Positions 1 through 7,839 of a DNA stretch of 28,472 nt are shown piece after piece (position 1 is the first letter of the stretch; the number at the start of each line of letters is the position of its first letter). The DNA comes from a bacterium (GTDB lineage Bacteria; Lindowbacteria; 2-12-FULL-62-27). A program made the position numbers and the translations under genes. The notes beneath the pieces are model-generated. The model was given only the letters and a program-made list of their open reading frames with translations. It did not search any database and was not told the DNA's origin. The stretch covers positions 1 to 28,472 of the forward strand of contig JACQOF010000063.1 in the NCBI GenBank assembly GCA_016202645.1. The letters run 5' to 3'.

Positions 1-3000
1 CCGCGTAGCTGTCAATCCCGACGCTGTCGGACACCGCCGTCCAGCTCACCACCACGCGCGATGATGTGGTTTCATGGCCGTCGGACGGGGACGCCAGGAC
101 CACCTGGCTCACGCGGGTGTCCGTCACGAACCCGCGCGCGGCGGAGTACGTCCCGTTGTTCCCCAGGTGGTCGATCGCGCGGACGCGCACGTGATAGCTG
201 TCATTGTCCGCAAGAACCGGGGTATCGCTCGTGACCGCGCCGTCCAGCGTATCCGCATACGCCAGCGCCGTGAACGCGGGCGTCCGCGAGACTTCAACCG
301 CGTAACTGTCGATCCCGACGCTGTCCGATACCGCCGTCCAGCTCACCACCACCCGCGATGACGTCGTTTCATGGCCGTCGGACGGGGATGCAAGGCCGAC
401 TTGGTTCACCGATGTATCGACCACCAGGCCCCGCATCTGCGTATCCATGCTTCCGGTTGTGTCCCGGCCGATGACCCGCCAGTAGAAGGTGTCCTCGCCC
501 GGCATCGTACGCAGGAGACTTTCGGCGCCCGTATCCGTCACGCTGTCGGCCAGAGTCGCAAACGCCGCCGACCGAGACAACTGCCAGGTGTAGGTGTCCG
601 TCAAATTCCCGGACCAGACGAAGAGAACCGTAATCGCCGTCGTCTCGTGCCCGTCCGGCGGCGCGGACAAGGTCACGGTCAGGCTGGTATCGATCAGGAA
701 GTAGAAAGAGTCCGAAGACTGGCCGATGTTGCCCAGGCGGTCGATGGCCCGGACACGCCAGTAATACGTTGACGAGACGAGGGACGTTGTCGTGTCCGAT
801 GTCCGGGACCCGGCCACGGTGTCCGCGAAATTGAAGGCCGCAAACACGGGACTTGAGGAAAGCTCCACGGCATAGGAATCGATGCCGACGCTGTCCGCCA
901 GTTCGTTCCATGTCAACGCCACGTTCGGATTGCTTGAAGTGGTTCCCTTCGGCGGACCGGCCAGCGTCACCCGGTCAACCGCCGTGTCCAGCACGAAGGT
1001 CCTCTGCGTCGAGGCGGGACCGACGTTCCCCAGGTTGTCGATCGCCCGCACACGCCAGTAATACGTGTCGTTATAGAGGCCCGTGATCGTGTCGGTCGTC
1101 AGAAGCATGTCCAGCGTGTCCGTGAACACGAGGTTCGTGAAGGCCGTGTTCGTCGATACTTCCACCGCGTAGCTGTCCACGCCCACGCTGTCCGCCACCG
1201 CCGACCACCCCGCAACCAGGTTGATCGCCGTCGTTTCGTGACGGTCCGCCGGGAACGACAGCGTCACCTGGTTCACAAGAGTATCCGTCACAAACCCGCG
1301 GGATGCCGTGAAGGCGCCCTGATTGCCCAGGTCGTCGATGGCCCGGACGCGCCAGTAGTAGGTGTCATTGTATAGACCCGTGAGGGTGTCGCTTCCGCCC
1401 GCCGCGGATGAAATCGCGTCCAGGGTGTCCGTGAACGCCATGTTCGTGAAGGCCGAGTTCGTCGATACTTCCACCGCGTAACTGTCCAATCCGACACTGT
1501 CCGCCGTCGCGGTCCATCCCACCAGGATGCCGATCGCCGTCGTTTCGTGACGGTCCGCCGGATAGGACAGCGTCACCGGCGCGGCCGTCGAATCCAGGAC
1601 GATGATCCGGCCGGCCGCCGTGTCCTCGTTGCCGGAGGCGTCCCGGACGATCACCCGCCAGTAGAAGGAATCCTGAGCCGGCAGGGTCCTCAAGAGCGAC
1701 AACGACGTCGTGTCCACCACGCTGTCCGAGATCGTTGCGAAAACGCTTGACCTGGAAATCTGCCAGGTAAAGGTATCCGCAGCGTCGCCCGACCACGTGA
1801 AGACGATGGTTCCGACATTCGTTTCGTGACCGGCCGACGGCGACACCAGGATCACGACGACGCCGGTGTCGATTCTCAGAACGAAGGAATCCGAATTCGC
1901 GCCGGTGTTCCCCAGATGGTCGATCCCGCGGACCCGCCAGTAGTAGGTCGAATCCGCCAGAATCCCGGTCGTGTCGCTGGTCAGGGCGCCGTCGATGGTA
2001 TCGGAAAAATTCGTATACGCGAAGGCCGGATGCCCGGACACTTCCACCACATAACTGTCAATGCCCACACTGTCGCCGACGGCGCTCCAGCTCAGCGTCG
2101 GGGTCGTGTCCGGCGTGGACGTGTTGTTCGCGGGGCTCACCAGCGCGACCTGGGCCACGTGCGTGTCGGTGACAAATCCCCGCGTGGATGAATAGGTTCC
2201 CTGGTTCCCCAGGTCGTCGATCGCCCGCACGCGCCAGTAGTACGTGTCGTTGTACAGGCCCGTCACGGTGTCGCTTCCGCCTGAGGCGGATGGACCCGCG
2301 TCGACCGTGTCCGTGAACACCATGTTTGTGAATCCAGTGTTTTTCGCCAACTCAAGCGCGTACGAATCAATCCCCACGCTGTCCCCGACCGCCGACCAGG
2401 CCACAAGAAATACCGCCGCGGTTGTTTCATGGCCGTCGGCGGGCGCCGCCAGGGACACCGCGAAAACGGTGGTATCCAGAAGGATGAACCGGCCGGCGGT
2501 CGTATCATAATTGCCGACCCTGTCCCGGCCGATCACGCGCCAGTAGTAGGTGTCCTGGTCGGTGAGATTCTTGACGATCGTGGTCGCGGACGTGTCCACC
2601 GCGCTGTCGGAGATTGCGGCAAAGGCGGCGCTCTTGGAGAACTGCCACGTGTAGGTCTCGGCGTTGTCCTCCGTGGACCAGGCAAACCGCACGGTCGTCG
2701 CGGAGGTCTCGTGGTCCGACGACGGCGAGACGAGCGTGATTTTTTCGCCCGTATCCACGCGCACATGGAACGAATCCGTATTGTTGGTCACGTTCCCGAC
2801 CGTGTCGATCGCGCGCACGCGCCAGTAGTAGAGATTGGCGGTCAGAGCCGCCGGAACGGTGTATGTGGTTTCCCCGGTCGTACTGTCGACGGCCGGCGCC
2901 GTGAAAGACCCGGCGGTATCCATCTGGAAGCGATACCGGGCAAGACCCGACCGGGTGTCCGTCGAGGCGGACCACGTGAACGTCAGGACCGTCTGGGTCG

Positions 3001-3652
3001 TGTCGTGGTCCGAGGCCGGCGATTGCTGGGCCGGAACGGTCGGGGGCTGGGAGTCGACCGTCAGCACCAGGGACACGGTCTCCGCATGGGGCAGAATATC
3101 CGTCGACGTCGCGCTGAACTGGACCGTATCGACCTGCCCGTCAAAGGCCGTGGGCGGCGCCTGCGCCACGACCAGGACGACAGTCTCATAAAGCGCATTT
3201 GTATCCGAAATGGACAAGAGCACAATGGAATCCCTCGGCGGATCGCTCGCGTCATACACACTGTCCCCGTCGGCGTCGAGGAAGACGCCCGTCACGAGAT
3301 TCGCCGCCGAATCAGCGCGCAGACGGAACGTGTCGGCGCCGTTCCCGAGATTGCGGACGTGCTTCACAAAGACCGCAGTCTCGTTCGGCCCGATATACGC
3401 CGTCTCGATATTGGCCGTCACGTCCACGGCGGACAGAAGTTGGACCGTGTCGTAGTCCACGCCCGGCGTGTTAAGAACTCTGCTGTCCTTGAACAGCGTG
3501 TTCGTCGACGTCAAGAGCCACGTAAACTTGACCGTCGCCGAATCAAACGTGATCACGGTCCCGACGGGCGTATGCGTATCCCCATGCGCCGCCAAAGCCT
3601 CAGGCGGCGCAAGCCCGATCCAGAACGCCAGCACCAGAACGACGCCGTACAC
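1..3652 (-). CDS. Giant secreted FN3-like repeat protein, C-terminus beyond window
   Basis: One uninterrupted minus-strand frame runs from about 3652 to the left edge without a stop, so at least 1217 residues are present and the C-terminus is missing. A hydrophobic segment at the N-terminus (VVLVLAFWIGLAPPEALA) looks like a signal peptide. About 190 residues follow that resemble archetypal bacterial surface-protein beta domains. Then come ten full ~100-residue modules and a partial eleventh, each ending in a motif such as YYWRVRAIDDLGNQG followed by a VTDT/VLDT linker. This is the pattern of fibronectin-III-like modules in cell-surface proteins. Two module flavours recur, WRVRAID..GN and WRVIGRD..GN. 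The start is uncertain: GTG at 3652 gives a signal peptide without basic residues, whereas TTG at 3730 adds a basic n-region (EGRKGEREKGRK) encoded by the octamer repeat. A structural, adhesive or extracellular role is inferred; no catalytic motif is visible. Confidence 0.8.
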   Translation of the reverse strand, partial: MYGVVLVLAFWIGLAPPEALAAHGDTHTPVGTVITFDSATVKFTWLLTSTNTLFKDSRVLNTPGVDYDTVQLLSAVDVTANIETAYIGPNETAVFVKHVRNLGNGADTFRLRADSAANLVTGVFLDADGDSVYDASDPPRDSIVLLSISDTNALYETVVLVVAQAPPTAFDGQVDTVQFSATSTDILPHAETVSLVLTVDSQPPTVPAQQSPASDHDTTQTVLTFTWSASTDTRSGLARYRFQMDTAGSFTAPAVDSTTGETTYTVPAALTANLYYWRVRAIDTVGNVTNNTDSFHVRVDTGEKITLVSPSSDHETSATTVRFAWSTEDNAETYTWQFSKSAAFAAISDSAVDTSATTIVKNLTDQDTYYWRVIGRDRVGNYDTTAGRFILLDTTVFAVSLAAPADGHETTAAVFLVAWSAVGDSVGIDSYALELAKNTGFTNMVFTDTVDAGPSASGGSDTVTGLYNDTYYWRVRAIDDLGNQGTYSSTRGFVTDTHVAQVALVSPANNTSTPDTTPTLSWSAVGDSVGIDSYVVEVSGHPAFAYTNFSDTIDGALTSDTTGILADSTYYWRVRGIDHLGNTGANSDSFVLRIDTGVVVILVSPSAGHETNVGTIVFTWSGDAADTFTWQISRSSVFATISDSVVDTTSLSLLRTLPAQDSFYWRVIVRDASGNEDTAAGRIIVLDSTAAPVTLSYPADRHETTAIGILVGWTATADSVGLDSYAVEVSTNSAFTNMAFTDTLDAISSAAGGSDTLTGLYNDTYYWRVRAIDDLGNQGAFTASRGFVTDTLVNQVTLSFPADRHETTAINLVAGWSAVADSVGVDSYAVEVSTNTAFTNLVFTDTLDMLLTTDTITGLYNDTYYWRVRAIDNLGNVGPASTQRTFVLDTAVDRVTLAGPPKGTTSSNPNVALTWNELADSVGIDSYAVELSSSPVFAAFNFADTVAGSRTSDTTTSLVSSTYYWRVRAIDRLGNIGQSSDSFYFLIDTSLTVTLSAPPDGHETTAITVLFVWSGNLTDTYTWQLSRSAAFATLADSVTDTGAESLLRTMPGEDTFYWRVIGRDTTGSMDTQMRGLVVDTSVNQVGLASPSDGHETTSSRVVVSWTAVSDSVGIDSYAVEVSRTPAFTALAYADTLDGAVTSDTPVLADNDSYHVRVRAIDHLGNNGTYSAARGFVTDTRVSQVVLASPSDGHETTSSRVVVSWTAVSDSVGIDSYA

Positions 3653-3691
3653 CGCCCTCAGAATGTTTTCTCTGGGTTTAAAGGGGTTAGA

Positions 3692-3728
3692 CTTTCTCCC
3701 TTTCTCCCTTTCTCCCTTTCTCCCTTCC
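3692..3728. repeat. GGGAGAAA octamer array (TTTCTCCC on plus)
   Basis: Four or more tandem copies of TTTCTCCC on the plus strand lie at the 5' end of the giant FN3-type gene. Read in that gene's frame the array encodes a basic stretch (GRKGEREKGRK). The same octamer recurs at 7748-7825, 8895-8980, 9488-9522, 26283-26307 and 26432-26459, always at gene boundaries. Confidence 0.85.
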
Positions 3729-3863
3729 AATGAACCAGCCGCGCCTGGCGGTCTATCGCCATGCCCGTCGATAGACCACGGAGGCGAGGCGCATCCGGAC
3801 ACCCGCGGGTCGGACCTCTTGCGAGGACGAATGCCCGGTAGGTCATCGTCTGCACAGACTCTT

Positions 3864-3947
3864 GGGGACGGACAGGGACGTCCAGTCCCCAACGCATCAG
3901 TCTCAGGAAATGCCAGGACGGCATTTCCCCCATCACGCGTTGGGGGC
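3864..3947. repeat. Nested-hairpin repeat, copy A
   Basis: An ~84-bp element with two nested stems. The outer stem is CCCCAACGC (3887-3895) with GCGTTGGGG (3937-3945). The inner stem is GGAAATGCC (3906-3914) with GGCATTTCC (3920-3928). It closely matches copy B (4357-4440). The divergent copy C at 23824-23902 keeps both stems by compensatory changes. Confidence 0.85.
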
Positions 3948-3969
3948 AGACCTTCTCCGCTCGGATCTC

Positions 3970-4005
3970 CAAATCCCAAATCCGAAATCCGAAATCCGAA
4001 ATCCC
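3970..4005. repeat. Iterated AAATCCGAAATCC repeat
   Basis: Three to four tandem units of AAATCCCA/AAATCCGA follow hairpin copy A. One frame reads NPKSEIRNPKS, a translation commonly seen for this kind of repeat in metagenomic genomes. No gene is involved. Confidence 0.75.
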
Positions 4006-4356
4006 CTATTAAATTCCCCGGAGGCCGCTGACTCCGTTCAGGCCCCGCACGGATCTCGTCCGTTGGCGGAGCGGCTGAATCGGGTATCAGCCTGGCTCCA
4101 GGACCGTTGGCGTTTGGCCGTCCCGGCCTCGGTACCGTCGGCGATGTGCCGCCGCGTCCAGGTCTGGGAACTTGCTCCCGAAAGACCGTGTCTTTGGGGA
4201 ACCACTTCCCGCCGCCGTAACGATCGGGCGGCCTTCCTGGCGGACCTGGATTTACAGGTCCCGTTGTACCGGCCGGAGGACGAAGACCATTCGCCTCTGA
4301 CCTGCGGTCCATGAGCGCGAACCCGGCGCCGAGTCTGAAGACTCTCTCCCATTCAA

Positions 4357-4440
4357 GGGACGGACAGGACGTCCAGTCCCCAACGCCTCAGTGTCAGGAA
4401 ATGCCAGGATGGCATTTCCCTCATCACGCGTTGGGGACGG
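4357..4440. repeat. Nested-hairpin repeat, copy B
   Basis: A near-identical copy of the element at 3864-3947, in the same orientation about 490 bp away. It retains the outer CCCCAACGC/GCGTTGGGG stem and the inner GGAAATGCC/GGCATTTCC stem. It differs in loop and spacer bases only, for example AGGAT instead of AGGAC in the inner loop. Confidence 0.85.
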
Positions 4441-4768
4441 AGAATCTCCCTCGACACCGATTCACCTGGCGATCTGCCGGCCCGCCGTCATCCCCCAAAT
4501 CGGGGTACACGGAGGGCTGCGGAGGATAAGGCGCGCTGCGCGGCTTACGTCCGAACTTTAGAGGTCAGGCCCGACTGTGTCGTGCCCGGCCCCGGTCTAA
4601 CGGCTGTACACGTCCGTCATCGATCCCTCACAAGGGACACACTCCGCCCCTCATGGGTCCAGCTTTCCCGATAACGAACGGCGCCTGCGCATCACGCACC
4701 TGTTGGGAGGAAAACCGCCTAGACGGTCCCCTTACCCGCGCACCAGGTGTTCGCTTGTCCTCCGCTCG

Positions 4769-5965
4769 TTATCGAATAACGACGCGAAACTCTACGCGTC
4801 CGTCGTCCGTGCCGTCCTGAAACTCGGCCGTACCGAAGGCGTCTCCGCCCGCGTCCGGACTCAAGTCGCCTTTCCCGGCTTGAAGCGTCGTCGTCAGCGT
4901 CCACCGGATCGCCGTCACCGGCGCGCTGTCCATCGATAGATACGTATCGCCAAAGTCGAGCGTCGAACCGAGCGCATCCGTGTCGAAATAGACTCGGATG
5001 TACGAATCTGGTTGTGGAACATTGGCGCCACCGGTCTGGTAGTTTCCGAGGAAACTCCCACTGTCGAAGTTCGGAACCAGTCGCGTGTTGGCCGGGACGG
5101 CGTCAAAAAGCTCAACGCCACGCGCCGAGTCGGCGCCGTCGTTGTCGAACGTGATAGTGATCACGAGCGTGTCGCCGGGACGTGACCGGGTTCCGGTCAG
5201 CTCGACGATTGTCTTCGAAACGATCACGTTCGGGCCCGACACCGTCGTTACCGTCGTGTCGTACTGGGTGTCGAGTTCGGTCCCGGTGAAAGGCACACTG
5301 TCCTGCCAACCGTCGCCGGTCGTACTGCCGTTTCCGATCGGCGCGCGGTTCGTGACGAGAATCGATGCATAACTCGACTCCGCGTCGTTCGCATTCGTCG
5401 GAACAACGACAACCATCACGACAGTGTCCGACGCGCCGGACGCCAGTTCGACAAAGGTGATGATGGTGTCGCCCGTGGCCCAGACGCCGTCTACGTTCGA
5501 GTCGGTCCAGACCTTGTAGCTCCCGGGCAGGTCCCAGTTGGTGCTGGCGTTGCTGCCGGGCCCCGAATCGCTCTGGCCGGTGGGGTGGAAATAGCTGTCG
5601 AAGTAAATCCTCAGCGTCGCGTTGCCGAGGTTGATGATCTGGTACGCGTAACTGGCGGTGTCGCCGATCGCCACACGCCGATCCGCCGGCGTGCCGATCA
5701 CTTCAAGATCGTAGCCGGTGTCGACCGAAATCTGCGCGACGGCTGACGGCCCGGCATAATTCGAGTCGGGGTTGCTCGCCGCCTTCTTGTACGAAATCGA
5801 CAACTCACCGGCCGCCTGAGGGATGGTGTCCCCCGCGACGAAAACGCCGTTCGTGATGCTGTCGGTGCTGGACGTCCCGACCGCCGCGCCCATGGCCGAC
5901 CCGGCCATGAACCCGACCAGAACGAGAGCCAGCATGAAAACCAAACTCTTGCTTGATCCTGACAT
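4769..5965 (-). CDS. Secreted DUF11-like surface protein (paralogue 1)
   Basis: A 398-residue exported protein. The N-terminus (MSGSSKSLVFMLALVLVGF, then small residues ending in AMGA) is a clear signal peptide. The ATG is preceded by a strong Shine-Dalgarno AAGGAGG seven bases upstream. The mature part is rich in D, T and S. It contains a region like the DUF11/conserved-repeat domain (residues ~245-330: VIVSKTIVELTGTRSRPGD...FDNDGADSARGVELFDAVPANT), typical of bacterial surface beta-sandwich modules. It is clearly homologous over its whole length to the 423-residue product at 6568-7839; both share ITNGVF.AGDTIPQ near the N-terminus and DGRVEFRV at the C-terminus. It probably arose by tandem duplication. 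It has its own ribosome-binding site and a ~600-bp upstream gap, so it may be transcribed separately. The biochemical role is unknown. Confidence 0.88.
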   Translation of the reverse strand: MSGSSKSLVFMLALVLVGFMAGSAMGAAVGTSSTDSITNGVFVAGDTIPQAAGELSISYKKAASNPDSNYAGPSAVAQISVDTGYDLEVIGTPADRRVAIGDTASYAYQIINLGNATLRIYFDSYFHPTGQSDSGPGSNASTNWDLPGSYKVWTDSNVDGVWATGDTIITFVELASGASDTVVMVVVVPTNANDAESSYASILVTNRAPIGNGSTTGDGWQDSVPFTGTELDTQYDTTVTTVSGPNVIVSKTIVELTGTRSRPGDTLVITITFDNDGADSARGVELFDAVPANTRLVPNFDSGSFLGNYQTGGANVPQPDSYIRVYFDTDALGSTLDFGDTYLSMDSAPVTAIRWTLTTTLQAGKGDLSPDAGGDAFGTAEFQDGTDDGRVEFRVVIR

Positions 5966-6071
5966 GTCAATGCCTCCTTAGGCATGGAAATCTCCGGCGC
6001 CACTGCGCCGGATCTGCCATCTATGTCCACCGCCCTCGCGGACGGATCACTGAAACGGTCATCCAATGCAT

Positions 6072-6145
6072 TCGTCATCCCCGCGAAAGCGGGGATCCAG
6101 ACCGATCGCAAAGCAGTCTGGATTCCCGCATTCGCGGGAATGACG
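6072..6145. repeat. Inverted pair of CCCGCGAAAGCGGG palindromic repeats
   Basis: Two oppositely oriented units lie about 15 nt apart. The first has the stem ATCCCCGC/GCGGGGAT and a GAAA loop. The second has ATTCCCGC/GCGGGAAT. The T-A to C-G swap in the stem is compensatory. This family is widely dispersed in bacteria; other copies here are at 15127-15155, 25378-25507 and 26332-26402. Confidence 0.85.
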
Positions 6146-6398
6146 AAAAGAGCTGAATAATCGCGCGCACACATACATATGCGCCGATGACGCGGCCTTT
6201 TCGAATGCGCGGGAGGTGGAGGAAAGCGTTCCCCGCCGGGATCGGACCGGCATGGGACCCGCCTTGGTTCGGCGGGAAACGGAAGATCGATCTCGAGTTT
6301 CGATCTTCACCCCACCAACCCCTTGTTTGGCCTCACCTACGCCCGTGGCCACGGGCGAAAGCTCGGCCTCGCATTCATGTATTGCGGCAATTCAAGTC

Positions 6399-6515
6399 TT
6401 CACCACAGAGATCACAGAGATTGGTCACAGAGGACACCGAGGGGGTTCAGGAAATTTATATGAACACATTTCTCCGTGACCTCCGTGTTCAAACCTCTGT
6501 GAACTCTGTGGTGAA
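6399..6515. repeat. CACAGAG iterated inverted repeat
   Basis: The left arm (6399-6441) starts TTCACCACAGAGATCACAGA. The right arm (6472-6515) is its imperfect reverse complement, ending CTCTGTGGTGAA. Each arm is built from four CACAGAG-like iterations. The loop is about 30 nt and AT-rich. Single arms of the same family occur at 21964-22005 and 28294-28335. Confidence 0.85.
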
Positions 6516-6567
6516 CCATGACCTGTTGCCTTTGTCCTACACGCTCGTTATGCGCCGCACCTCCCCG

Positions 6568-7839
6568 TCATTTGATCGTGACGCGAAACTCCACGCGCCC
6601 GTCGTCCTGCCCGTTCTGAAACTCCGCCGTGCCGAGGGCGTCGCCGCCCTCGTCCGGACTCAAATCGCCCTCACGACCGACTTGGACCGCCGCCTTCAGC
6701 GACCACCGGATCGCCGTCACCGCGCGGCTGTCCTGCGACAGGTATGTGTCGCCGAAATCAAGCGTCGAACCGAGAGCGTCGGTGTCGTAGTAGACGCGGA
6801 TGTCGGTGTCTCCGAGGGGGCCCGTGGCGCTGGTCATCCAGTTTCCGAGGAAGCTTCCGCTGTCCGCGGAATTCGGGATGAGCTTCGTATTGGCCGGCAC
6901 GGCGTCGTAGATCTCAACGCCCCGGGCCGTGTCCGATCCGTCGTTGTCGAAGGTGATATTGATGATGAGCGTATCGCCCGGGCGCGACGCGGCGCCCGAC
7001 AGCTCGACGATCGTTTTGGAGACGACGACATTCGGACCGGAAACGGTCGTCACGGTCGTATCGTATTGGGTGTCGCGTTCGGTACCGGTGAAGGGTACGC
7101 TGTCCTGCCAGCCGTCGCCGGTGGTTGATCCGTTTCCAATCGGCGCCCGGTTGGTCACGAGGAGGGACGCGTAGGAGGATTCCCCGTCGTTCGCGTCGGT
7201 CGGAATGACGACGATCTGCACGACCGTGTCGCTCGCTTCGGCGGCAAGCTCAAGGAACGTGATGATCGTGTCGCCGGTCGCCCACACGCCGTCGTTGTTC
7301 GAATCGGTCCAGACTTTGTAGCTCGCAGGCACGTCCCAGCTCCCGGCGGGACCGGACGCACCCGGGCCCGAATCCTTCAGGCCGGCTGGATGAAAGTAAC
7401 TGTCAAAATAAATCCGGACGGTCGCATTGCTGGTGTTCTTGATCCAATAGGCGTAACTGATGGTGTCGCCGATGTTGCCCCGCTGGTCGGCCGGATAGCT
7501 CGTCCCTCCCGGGAAATTCCCGATGGTATCCATGTCGTAGCCGGTATCGACGACGACCGAAACACCCGACGTGTTGAACCCGACGTACCGGGAATCCGCG
7601 TTGTTGACCGACAGCTTGTAGGAAATCGACAGCCGCCCGGTCGTCTGCGGGATCGTGTCCCCGGCGTTGAACACGCCGTTGGTGATGCTCGTCTGGCTGG
7701 CTGTTCCAGCTCCGAGTGCCGCGGTCCCCCACAAGAGGGTCGCGAGGAGGGAGAGAGGGAGAAAGGGAGAAAGGGAGAGAGGATACACAGACTTTCTCCC
7801 TTTCTCCCTTTCTCCCTTTCTCCCTGCAAAGAACTTCAT
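6568..7839 (-). CDS. Secreted DUF11-like surface protein (paralogue 2)
   Basis: A 423-residue exported protein, full-length homologue of the 4769-5965 product. The ATG forms a TGATG overlap with the stop of the upstream 7839-9008 gene, so the two are translationally coupled; a GTG one codon earlier is possible. The signal peptide is odd: an inverted GGGAGAAA octamer repeat encodes both its basic n-region (RKGEREKGRK) and its hydrophobic core (LSLSPFLPLSLL). It then continues as ATLLWGTAALG, giving a plausible signal-peptidase site. The mature part carries a DUF11-like domain (VVVSKTIVELSGAASRPGD...YDAVPANTKL) at residues ~265-350. A cell-surface structural role is inferred. Confidence 0.88.
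   Translation of the reverse strand: MKFFAGRKGEREKGRKSVYPLSLSPFLPLSLLATLLWGTAALGAGTASQTSITNGVFNAGDTIPQTTGRLSISYKLSVNNADSRYVGFNTSGVSVVVDTGYDMDTIGNFPGGTSYPADQRGNIGDTISYAYWIKNTSNATVRIYFDSYFHPAGLKDSGPGASGPAGSWDVPASYKVWTDSNNDGVWATGDTIITFLELAAEASDTVVQIVVIPTDANDGESSYASLLVTNRAPIGNGSTTGDGWQDSVPFTGTERDTQYDTTVTTVSGPNVVVSKTIVELSGAASRPGDTLIINITFDNDGSDTARGVEIYDAVPANTKLIPNSADSGSFLGNWMTSATGPLGDTDIRVYYDTDALGSTLDFGDTYLSQDSRAVTAIRWSLKAAVQVGREGDLSPDEGGDALGTAEFQNGQDDGRVEFRVTIK
7748..7825. repeat. Inverted GGGAGAAA octamer repeat inside a signal peptide
   Basis: The left block (7748-7782) is GGGAGAAA-like and the right block (7792-7825) is TTTCTCCC. They are separated by about 9 nt, so together they make a long purine/pyrimidine inverted repeat. 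It lies wholly inside the coding sequence at 6568-7839 and encodes most of that protein's signal peptide. Confidence 0.88.

Larger units (their letters stand above)
3731..4768. other. Gene-free ~1 kb stretch rich in repeats
   Basis: No convincing gene lies here. The short frames present have no recognisable domain and mostly translate repeats. It holds two copies of the nested-hairpin repeat (3864-3947 and 4357-4440), a CCGAAATC iterated repeat (3970-4005) and a small hairpin CCCCAAATCGGGG near 4494. The segment 4510-4768 shows no feature I recognise, apart from GTTATTCGATAAC-type dyad symmetry at the stop codon of the next gene. It could be a decayed gene. Confidence 0.6.
5966..6567. other. 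Intergenic ~600 bp with two repeat families
   Basis: No supportable gene lies here. The stretch contains an inverted pair of the CATTCCCGCGAAAGCGGGAA family (6072-6145) and a large CACAGAG inverted repeat (6399-6515). The part 6190-6398 holds nothing I recognise beyond a short dyad CCCGTGGCCACGGG near 6343. The promoter of the 4769-5965 gene must lie in this gap, but no good -35/-10 pair was found. Confidence 0.6.

Noticed and set aside
2429-3733. Long plus-strand open frame (434 codons) opposite the giant FN3-type gene
   Set aside because: It is very Arg/Val/Gly-rich with no domain, and is the antisense of clear FN3 modules that continue uninterrupted in the minus frame.
3658-3972. 104-codon minus-strand open frame upstream of the giant protein
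   Set aside because: Most of it translates nested-hairpin copy A and the octamer array; no domain or ribosome-binding site was seen.
4038-4352. 104-codon minus-strand open frame in the gene-free stretch
   Set aside because: Basic, low-information sequence with no recognised motif and no Shine-Dalgarno; another frame is equally open on the other strand.
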